The position numbers and the translations under genes are program-made. A DNA stretch of 64,000 nucleotides, taken from positions 1-64,000 of the forward strand of contig NZ_BBRM01000004.1 in assembly GCF_002090155.1 (NCBI RefSeq). The letters are read 5' to 3'. This DNA comes from Demequina sp. NBRC 110056 (lineage in GTDB: Bacteria; Actinomycetota; Actinomycetes; Actinomycetales; Demequinaceae). Under the pieces are notes generated by a model. The model was not told the origin of the DNA, made no database searches, and saw only the letters and a list, made by a program, of their open reading frames with translations. Positions 34,429 to 40,948 of the stretch are shown here, piece after piece (position 1 is the stretch's first letter; each line of letters opens with the position of its first letter).

Positions 34429-37319
34429 TGACGACCGTGATCGACACCGGCGGCGAGGGCACGAGCCGCGGATTCGGCACTCAAGGGCTCACGGGTGCCT
34501 CGTGGCTCCTCGTGCGGCGCCGCGCGCTCCGCGACGCGTGGCTCCTCGTCGGCGCGACCGTCATCGTCGCTCTCGCGGCCGTGATCGCGTACGCGGGACC
34601 GCAGCTGGTGCTCGCGACCCTCGACGACGGCGCCCGAGACACCGCCGCCGCGGCGGGCGCGGGCGCCAACATCGACGTCGCCGTGCCGGTCGGCAGCCCG
34701 TTCGGAGGCGGCATCGGGACCACGCGGGGCCTCGAGTCCGCGTCGCTCGAGCCGCTCGCCCAGGCGATCCCGGAGCGGCTGCCTGCCGAGACCGCGGGCA
34801 TCGTCGCGGGCGTCCAGTCGTGGGTCCTCTCCCCCGAGATCTCCGCTCCGTGGAGCGCGCCCGGCAACGAGGTCGAGGAAGCGACCGCGGGGGGACGCCC
34901 CATCGACGAGACCAGGCGCCCGGGGGACGTGCTGACCTTCGGCTTCGCCGCCGACGCCGAGGTCGCGCTCGTCGAAGGAACCTCACCCGCCGACGCGACC
35001 GGCCGCTCCCGCGAGGTCGACGGACCCCGGGACGGCGTGGCGGTGGTCGCCTCCCTCGGCGACAACGGCCAGTCGGTCTTCACCGAGCCCGAGATCATCG
35101 AGATCGCGCTCACCCGACCCGTCGCGGACGTGCTCGACGTTGGGCTCGACGAGGTCGTGGTGCTCCAGGATGCCGTGGGCGGCGACATCGCGCTGCGAGT
35201 CACCGGCATCGTCGAGCCCGCCGATCCCGACGCGCCCATCTGGCAGCGCTTCCCTGACGCCTTCGCACCCACCGTCGTCGACATCCCCACGCAACCGATC
35301 TACCGCCGCGGCACGGTGATGGTGTCGGACGCCACGCTCGATGAGCTCACCACTCGGCTCGGTGCGCCCGTCGCGGGCAGCATCGAGCTGGCGATCGATC
35401 CGAGCGCCCTCACCCTCGCGAGCGCCTCGACGATCGCCGCGCAGCTCGGGGAGCTGACGTTCTCCGACGACGTCCTCGGCGAGGACGCGCGGGTCGCGGC
35501 GGACGTCACGAGCTCCCTCGGACCGGCCCTCGAGGCCTATCCCGCGCGAGCCCGCGCCGCGCTCGCCCAGATGTCCGTGATCGTCTCGGGCGTGGTGGCA
35601 GTGGCAGCGGTCGTCATCATGCTGATGACGCGCCTCCTCCTGAGCCGCCGCGAGCGCGACATCGCGCTCGAGCGCGCGCGGGGAGCGTCCGTCGCGTCCG
35701 TGGCGCTGCGCGCAGGCCTCGAGTCGCTGGCGGTCACCGTCGTCGGCGTCGCGCTCGGCTTTGGCGCATCGTTGGCCGTCGCGCCAGGGGCTCCCCTCGT
35801 GAACGCACAGGTCGCGCTCGTGGCGCTCGTCGCGGCGGCCGCGCCACCACTGCTCGCTGCGACCTCGGCGCGAGCGATGTGGGCGGGCAAGCGCGAGCCG
35901 GCGAATCGCGCGGACCGGGCGCGTGTGCGGCGCGCGCGCGGCGCGCGAAGGCTCACGCTCGAGGCTCTCGCGATCGTGCTCGGAGCCCTGGCTGTCGTGT
36001 CGCTGCGTTCGCGCGGCGTCCTCCAGACGCAGTCCAGCGGAGTCGACCCGTTCCTCGCCGCCGCACCCGTGCTCGTCTCCCTCGCGATGGTCGTGATCGT
36101 CGTGCGGCTGTACCCGCTGCCGATGCGCCTCATCCAGTCGCTTGCCCGCCGCACCCGTGGCGTCGCTGGCGTCATCACCCTCGCCAAGGCACGCGAGCGC
36201 ATCCCGGTGCTGCCGCTCACCGCGCTGGTGCTTGCCGTTGCGGTCGCGGTCGCTGGCGGCCTGTTGGTGGGCACCGTCCGGGCAGGTCAGGAGCAGGCCG
36301 CCTGGGAGCGGGTCGGCGGCCAGGTGCGCATCGACGCCCAGCTCGACGCGGCGGCAGCCGACGACTGGCGCGCACGCGGCCTCACGGTGTCGGAGGCCTA
36401 CGCGCGCGAGTTCACCAACGTCCAGCTCGGCTCCGAGTACGCGGAGGCGTACCTGCTCGCCCAGGACGTCGACTACCCCGACATCCTCGACCAACCGGGT
36501 CTCGTCGACTCCCAGGAGCTCCGCGAGCTTCACGCGCTCGCAGACCAGCGCGGCCCGGACGAGCCGGTCCCCGTGCTCGCCTCGGCCGAGCTCGCCGCCG
36601 TGGTCGCGCCGGGCGAGACCTCGCAGCTCTACATCGGCCGCGAATGGGTGGACGTCGAGGTCACCGGGATCGCCACGGCGACTCCGGACGGCTGGGCGAC
36701 CGGCCCCTTCGTCGTAGCGCCGCTCGGATCGCTCACGCGCCTCGAGTACGAGACGCCGTGGTCGACGAACGTGGCGTTCGTCTCGGGACCCGGCGCGGAG
36801 GACGCGGTCGCCGGCGACCCGAGCCTCGACCAGGCCACCGTCACCACGCGCGCCGGCTGGCTCGACGCAGTCCGCGGCTCCGCGCTCATCGGAGGCGTCG
36901 AGACCCTGCTCGCCGTCGGGGTCGCGGCCGTCGGGGTGCTCGCCGCCGTGGCGCTCCTCGTGACGGTCGCCCAGGGCGTGCGCGAGCGAGGCCGTGCCCT
37001 CGCCATGCTCCGGACGCAGGGCATGGGCGCTCGCTACGGCTGGTGGCTCGCCCTCGCCGAGCTCGGGCCCCTGACCGCCGCCGCCGTGCTGGGCGGTGCT
37101 GCGGCCGGGCTCGCGATCCTCGGGTTGCTCGGAGGCGCGCTCGGCCTCGAGGTCCTCGCCGGAGGGTTGGCGCCGCCGCCGCTCGTCGCGAGCCCGGGCT
37201 TCATCGCCGCCGTCGCCGGTGGTGCGCTGGTCCTGCTGCTGATCGCCGTCACGGCGGAGGTGCTCGCGCACCGACGCGAGCGGCTCAGCGACGTGCTTCG
37301 CTATGGAGAGTCCCGATGA
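34428..37319 (+). CDS. FtsX-like ABC permease, second subunit
   Basis: 963 residues, paralogous in plan to the gene before it. N-terminal helix (about 40-62), extracytoplasmic domain, permease helices at about 375-460 with SRRERDIALERARGASVASVALRAGLESL, a middle helix near 505-565, and a C-terminal set with LLVTVAQGVRERGRALAMLRTQGMGARYGWWLALAELGPL, ending RRERLSDVLRYGESR. The LRxxGxxxxxxxxxxxxE pattern is the FtsX coupling helix that meets the ATPase. Its ATG shares one base with the preceding stop (TGATG), so the two permeases are made together, probably as a heterodimer. Confidence 0.85.
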   Translation: MTTVIDTGGEGTSRGFGTQGLTGASWLLVRRRALRDAWLLVGATVIVALAAVIAYAGPQLVLATLDDGARDTAAAAGAGANIDVAVPVGSPFGGGIGTTRGLESASLEPLAQAIPERLPAETAGIVAGVQSWVLSPEISAPWSAPGNEVEEATAGGRPIDETRRPGDVLTFGFAADAEVALVEGTSPADATGRSREVDGPRDGVAVVASLGDNGQSVFTEPEIIEIALTRPVADVLDVGLDEVVVLQDAVGGDIALRVTGIVEPADPDAPIWQRFPDAFAPTVVDIPTQPIYRRGTVMVSDATLDELTTRLGAPVAGSIELAIDPSALTLASASTIAAQLGELTFSDDVLGEDARVAADVTSSLGPALEAYPARARAALAQMSVIVSGVVAVAAVVIMLMTRLLLSRRERDIALERARGASVASVALRAGLESLAVTVVGVALGFGASLAVAPGAPLVNAQVALVALVAAAAPPLLAATSARAMWAGKREPANRADRARVRRARGARRLTLEALAIVLGALAVVSLRSRGVLQTQSSGVDPFLAAAPVLVSLAMVVIVVRLYPLPMRLIQSLARRTRGVAGVITLAKARERIPVLPLTALVLAVAVAVAGGLLVGTVRAGQEQAAWERVGGQVRIDAQLDAAAADDWRARGLTVSEAYAREFTNVQLGSEYAEAYLLAQDVDYPDILDQPGLVDSQELRELHALADQRGPDEPVPVLASAELAAVVAPGETSQLYIGREWVDVEVTGIATATPDGWATGPFVVAPLGSLTRLEYETPWSTNVAFVSGPGAEDAVAGDPSLDQATVTTRAGWLDAVRGSALIGGVETLLAVGVAAVGVLAAVALLVTVAQGVRERGRALAMLRTQGMGARYGWWLALAELGPLTAAAVLGGAAAGLAILGLLGGALGLEVLAGGLAPPPLVASPGFIAAVAGGALVLLLIAVTAEVLAHRRERLSDVLRYGESR

Positions 37320-37332
37320 GGGAGGTACTGCA

Positions 37333-38547
37333 ATGACACCGACCGACGCCAGCCAGACGCACACGCGACCTCGAGGCGCCCCGGCGACGGCGTACGGCGC
37401 CGACGCGCTCATCGTGTGCGACAACCTGGTGCGCATCTACCAGGTCGAGAACATCGAGGTGCAGGCGCTCCAAGGGCTCGACCTGCTGGTCGACAAGGGC
37501 GAGATGATCGCGATCGTGGGCCAGTCGGGGTCGGGCAAGTCGACTCTGCTGAACGTCCTGTCGGGGCTCGACGTCCCCACCGCTGGGGCGGCGCGCGTCG
37601 CCGGTTGGGACCTGCTCCGGATGAACCATGCCGACCGCCTCACCTACCGCCGATCCGTCGTCGGGTTCGTGTGGCAGCAGACGGCACGCAACCTGTTGCC
37701 CTACCTCACGGCCAGGGAGAACGTCACGCTGCCGATGGCGTTCTCGGGGGTCGCGAGCCGGCGTCGCGGGGCTCGCGCGGACGAGCTGCTGGCGGCGATG
37801 GGCATGGCGGACATGGCGCAGCGACGGCCCGCGGAGATGTCGGGCGGCGAGCAGCAGCGCGTCGCGATCGCCGTCGCGCTCGCGAACGACCCCGAGGTGA
37901 TCTTCGCCGACGAGCCCACCGGCGACCTCGACTCGAGCACCGGGGAGGACGTCTTCGCGGCGCTGCGCGCCGCGAACCAGGAGCTCGGCGCGACCGTGGT
38001 CGTGGTCACCCACGACCATGCCGTCAGCTCACAGGTCCAGCGCACCGTCGCCATCCGCGACGGCCGCACCGCGACCGAGGTGGTGCGCAGGACCCACGTC
38101 GACGAGGAGGGCCAGACGCGCACCGTGCACGAGGAGTACGCGGTGCTGGACCGCGCGGGACGCATGCAGCTGCCCAAGGACTATCGCGAGGCGCTCGGGC
38201 TCCGGGACCGGGTGCGGCTCGAGCTCGAGTCGGACCACGTCGGCGTCTGGAACGACGCCACCCCGCATCGGCCCGAGCGGCCGAGCTCGCCGGCAGAGCC
38301 CGGCGGTGCGCCGACGGCCGCCCAGCCGCCGAGCGCATCGGCGCCCGCCACGCCGGAAGCGGCGTCGCCCGAGCGATTCACGCAGGCCCAGAGCGCATCG
38401 GACCAGAGCTCATCAGCCCAGAGCGCATCGGCACAGAGGACATCGGCACCGGTCGAGGCGGAGCCGGCCGGCGGCGACAGCCCCTACCTGCCGCCGTCGC
38501 AGGCCGCGGGCGAGGCGCGCCACGAGGAGGTGCGCGATGAGCGCTGA
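37333..38547 (+). CDS. ABC transporter ATP-binding protein with AbrB-like C-terminal module
   Basis: 404 residues. Residues 20-245 are a MacB/LolD-type ATPase: Walker A GQSGSGKST, Q-loop VWQQTARNLLP, signature MSGGEQQRV, Walker B VIFADEPTGDLDSST, H-loop VVTHDH. After it, VLDRAGRMQLPKDYREALGLRDRVRLELESDHVGVW reads like a SpoVT/AbrB swapped-hairpin segment, an unusual addition. The tail is low complexity and includes four pentapeptide units (QSASD, QSSSA, QSASA, QRTSA) from a 15-bp DNA repeat. The ATG has GGAGG 7 nt upstream. It pairs with the second ATPase and two permeases. Confidence 0.88.
   Translation: MTPTDASQTHTRPRGAPATAYGADALIVCDNLVRIYQVENIEVQALQGLDLLVDKGEMIAIVGQSGSGKSTLLNVLSGLDVPTAGAARVAGWDLLRMNHADRLTYRRSVVGFVWQQTARNLLPYLTARENVTLPMAFSGVASRRRGARADELLAAMGMADMAQRRPAEMSGGEQQRVAIAVALANDPEVIFADEPTGDLDSSTGEDVFAALRAANQELGATVVVVTHDHAVSSQVQRTVAIRDGRTATEVVRRTHVDEEGQTRTVHEEYAVLDRAGRMQLPKDYREALGLRDRVRLELESDHVGVWNDATPHRPERPSSPAEPGGAPTAAQPPSASAPATPEAASPERFTQAQSASDQSSSAQSASAQRTSAPVEAEPAGGDSPYLPPSQAAGEARHEEVRDER
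38389..38448 (+). repeat. Four tandem 15-bp repeats inside the ABC ATPase gene
   Basis: Units CAGAGCGCATCGGAC, CAGAGCTCATCAGCC, CAGAGCGCATCGGCA and CAGAGGACATCGGCA encode Q-S/R-x-S-x pentapeptides in the disordered tail. Two units contain the over-represented core GCGCATCGG. Confidence 0.8.
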
Positions 38548-39316
38548 GGAACGTCGCGACGCCGAGCGCGCCGGCGAGCCCATGGTGAGCGTCGAACGTG
38601 TGTCCCGTGTCTTCGGTTACGGTTCGCAGCAGGTCACGGCGCTCGAGGACGTCTCGTTCGACGTGCCGCGCGGCCGGTTGGTGGCGCTCGTCGGACGCTC
38701 CGGCTCCGGCAAGACCAGCCTGCTCAACTGCATCGGCGGGCTTGACCGCCCGACCGCGGGGCGCATCACCGTCGACGGCGTTGAGGTCACCGCGCTGTCG
38801 GAGCGCAGGCGCACCGGCCTGCGCCGCGACACCGTCGCGTTCGTCTTCCAGACCTTCGGCCTCGTGCCGATGCTCTCGGCGGCCGAGAACGTGGGCCTGC
38901 CCATGCGGCTCAAGGCGACGCGCACCCGCGACCGCGAGCAGCGCGTCGCCGAGCTGCTCGACCTCGTGGGCCTCACCCAGCATCGTGACCAGCGGCCCGG
39001 CGAGCTGTCCGGCGGACAGCAGCAGCGCGTCGCGATCGCACGCGCGCTCGCGAACGAGCCACGCCTGCTCATCGCGGACGAGCCCACCGGCCAGCTCGAC
39101 GCCGATACGGGTCAGGCCGTGATGGCGCTGCTGCGCGACGTCATCGCGGCCCAGGGCATGACGGCGCTGGTGTCGACGCATGACCAGGGACTCATGGACA
39201 TCGCCGACGCCACCGTGCGTCTCGCCGATGGAAGGCTCGTCGCCGAGGACGACGCCTCCTTCGTCGGCACCGGGTCGCGCGCGACGGGATCCGAGCACCA
39301 GGGTCGCGTCGTCTAG
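38537..39316 (+). CDS. ABC transporter ATP-binding protein, MacB/LolD type
   Basis: 259 residues, a plain MacB-type ATPase: Walker A GRSGSGKTS, Q-loop VFQTFGLVPML, signature LSGGQQQRVAIARALA, Walker B LLIADEPTGQLDADTG, H-loop VSTHD. It overlaps the preceding ATPase gene by 11 bp with its own GAGGAGG ribosome binding site. Having two different ATPases and two different permeases in one operon suggests an asymmetric complex, or two complexes sharing parts. It is the last gene of the unit and faces the convergent permease. Confidence 0.92.
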   Translation: MSAEERRDAERAGEPMVSVERVSRVFGYGSQQVTALEDVSFDVPRGRLVALVGRSGSGKTSLLNCIGGLDRPTAGRITVDGVEVTALSERRRTGLRRDTVAFVFQTFGLVPMLSAAENVGLPMRLKATRTRDREQRVAELLDLVGLTQHRDQRPGELSGGQQQRVAIARALANEPRLLIADEPTGQLDADTGQAVMALLRDVIAAQGMTALVSTHDQGLMDIADATVRLADGRLVAEDDASFVGTGSRATGSEHQGRVV

Positions 39317-39327
39317 CCCAGGGTTCG

Positions 39328-39342
39328 AGCGACCCGGTCGCT
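39328..39342. terminator. Short hairpin between convergent genes
   Basis: AGCGAC-CCG-GTCGCT in the 27-bp gap between the ABC ATPase and the amino-acid permease. Six-base-pair stem, no T-run. Confidence 0.35.
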
Positions 39343-39343
39343 G

Positions 39344-40696
39344 CTACTCCGTCGGGCCGGCCTGCTGTTCTCCGCGGCTCCTTCGGCGTCGCACGGCCGT
39401 CGCGATCGCCGGCCAGCCGATCACGGCGACGACGATGATCGCGAGCGCCCACGCCGAGCCCGCCGCTGCCGGCGCCGCCACCGCGGCGAGCACGACGCAG
39501 CCGATCAGCCCGAAGGCGCTGACCGCCACCGGCACCGCGAGGGTGGCCGTGGTGCCCGCCAGGCGCTGGCGGATCGCGGCCACGTTGGCGACCGCGTAGT
39601 ACGTCAGGATCGCCGCCACGCTGACGAGGATCAGGTCGGTGCCCCGGCTCCACACCAGTGCGACGGCGCACAGCGCGATCGCGGCCTCGGCCCGCCACGG
39701 GGCTCCGGTCGCGCCCTGGCGCGCCAAGCCCCGCGGCAGGTCTCCCTCGCGGGCCATGGCCATCGCGGTGCGGCCGGCCCCAGCCATGACCGCGAGCATC
39801 GCCCCTCCGACGCTGAGGGCGGCGGCCGCGGTCATCACCCACGGCGCCATGCCCACGGCCTCCGCCAGGCCCTCGAGCGGCGCGTCGGCGAGTGGCGGCG
39901 CGGCGCTTGTCAGGGACGCGTCCGTGCCCGGCGCGGGGTCGGGTGCCGAGAAGAACACGTGCATCGCCTGGGCGATCGCGAGGTACAGCACCACCACCAC
40001 GCCCAGGGCCATGACGATCGCGCGCGGGATCGTGCGAGCGGGGTCGCGCACCTCCTCGCCGAGCGTCGCGACCCGCGCGTAGCCGGCGAACGCGAAGAAC
40101 ACCGCCGCGGCCGCGACGAGGAACGGCGGGGCCCAGCCCGCAGGGGACGGATCGGACGCCGCGCCTGGCTCGAGCGACGCGTAGGCGAACCACCCGAAGC
40201 CGTCGCTCGCCGTCGTCGCCGCGAGCACCAGCAGCACCGCGAGAGCGGCGACCACGATGACCGCGATCACCGTGGCGCCGGCGGCGGTGCGCGTGATGCC
40301 GCGGGCGTTGAGCGCCCACGCGAGCACGATCGCTGCGGTCGCCACACCTTGCGTGTGGCCTGGCAGCACGTAGGCGCCGAGGACGAGCGCGCCGACGGCC
40401 ACGGAGACCGTCTTGCCGATGACGAACGCGGCGCCCGCGAGCAGGCCCCAGCCTCGCGACAGCTCGAGCCGCCCGTAGGCGTACGCCCCGCCGGCGACCG
40501 GGTGCGCCGCGGCTAGCTGCGCGGTGGACAGCGCGTTCGCGAGCGCCACGACGGCGGCGAGCAGCACGGCGGCGAGGTACCACTCCCCCGCGGCCAGCAC
40601 ATCGGCCCACATGTCCGAGAAGACCCCGGCGCCGAGCATCGACCCCACCCCGATGCCGACGGCGCCGACCAGTCCGATGCGGCGAGGCGAGGTCAC
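39344..40696 (-). CDS. APC superfamily amino-acid permease
   Basis: 450 residues with 12 predicted helices. APC hallmarks: helix 1 IGLVGAVGIGVGSMLGAGVFSDM (the unwound G-S-M-x-G-A-G substrate loop), ALSTAQLAAAHPVAGGAYAYGRLELSRGWGLLAGAAFVIGK, and FFAFAGYARVATLGEEVRDPARTIPRAI after helix 6. It is a proton- or sodium-coupled amino-acid or amine importer; substrate not predictable. GTG start with TAGCGT 6 nt upstream, no Shine-Dalgarno, so likely leaderless and monocistronic. It lies convergent to the ABC exporter operon. Confidence 0.9.
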   Translation of the reverse strand: MTSPRRIGLVGAVGIGVGSMLGAGVFSDMWADVLAAGEWYLAAVLLAAVVALANALSTAQLAAAHPVAGGAYAYGRLELSRGWGLLAGAAFVIGKTVSVAVGALVLGAYVLPGHTQGVATAAIVLAWALNARGITRTAAGATVIAVIVVAALAVLLVLAATTASDGFGWFAYASLEPGAASDPSPAGWAPPFLVAAAAVFFAFAGYARVATLGEEVRDPARTIPRAIVMALGVVVVLYLAIAQAMHVFFSAPDPAPGTDASLTSAAPPLADAPLEGLAEAVGMAPWVMTAAAALSVGGAMLAVMAGAGRTAMAMAREGDLPRGLARQGATGAPWRAEAAIALCAVALVWSRGTDLILVSVAAILTYYAVANVAAIRQRLAGTTATLAVPVAVSAFGLIGCVVLAAVAAPAAAGSAWALAIIVVAVIGWPAIATAVRRRRSRGEQQAGPTE

Positions 40697-40702
40697 GGCG
40701 TC

Positions 40703-40708
40703 ACGCTA
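40703..40708 (-). promoter_or_regulatory. Leaderless -10 element of the amino-acid permease
   Basis: TAGCGT, spacer GACGCC, GTG. Confidence 0.55.
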
Positions 40709-40763
40709 GCGCGTCGTGTCGCGTCGGGGAAGGTGCGGGCGCCACAGGATCGACTGCGGAGAC

Positions 40764-40799
40764 GACGAAGGCCCGGATCGTGGGATCCGGGCCTTCGTC
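40764..40799 (-). terminator. Terminator of the initiator tRNA
   Basis: Perfect 16-bp stem (arms 40764-40779 and 40784-40799, core GAAGGCCCGGATC) with a 4-nt loop, 8 bp beyond the tRNA 3' end. It is followed by mixed sequence, not a T-run. Confidence 0.75.
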
Positions 40800-40806
40800 T
40801 CGCTAG

Positions 40807-40880
40807 TAGCGGGGACAGGATTTGAACCTGCGACCTCCGGGTTATGAGCCCGGCGAGCTACCGAACTGCTCCACCCCGCG
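40807..40880 (-). tRNA. Initiator tRNA-fMet (CAT anticodon)
   Basis: A 74-nt cloverleaf. Acceptor strand CGCGGGG pairs with CCCCGC; positions 1 and 72 (C and T) do not pair, the mark of bacterial initiator tRNAs. The anticodon arm CCGGG-CTCATAA-CCCGG has the three consecutive G-C pairs required for initiation. The T arm is GCAGG-TTCAAAT-CCTGT. CCA is not encoded. It sits between two strong hairpins and has its own promoter. Confidence 0.93.
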
Positions 40881-40893
40881 TCGGCAATCACCA

Positions 40894-40922
40894 ATGCTAT
40901 CTCACCGCTCGCGAGGGTCCAA
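40894..40922 (-). promoter_or_regulatory. tRNA-fMet promoter embedded in a terminator
   Basis: The minus-strand -10 TAGCAT (40899-40894) lies 13 nt before the tRNA. Exactly 17 bp upstream is TTGGAC (40922-40917), located in the loop of the UPF0182 terminator hairpin, so its second arm forms the spacer. The -35 is only a partial match to TTGACA. Confidence 0.45.
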
Positions 40923-40941
40923 ATCGCCTCGCGAGCGGTGA
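40902..40941 (-). terminator. Terminator of the UPF0182 gene
   Basis: Perfect 15-bp inverted repeat, TCACCGCTCGCGAGG with its complement CCTCGCGAGCGGTGA, around a 10-nt AT-richer loop, 7 bp after the stop codon. Confidence 0.75.
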
Positions 40942-40948
40942 GCGCTGG

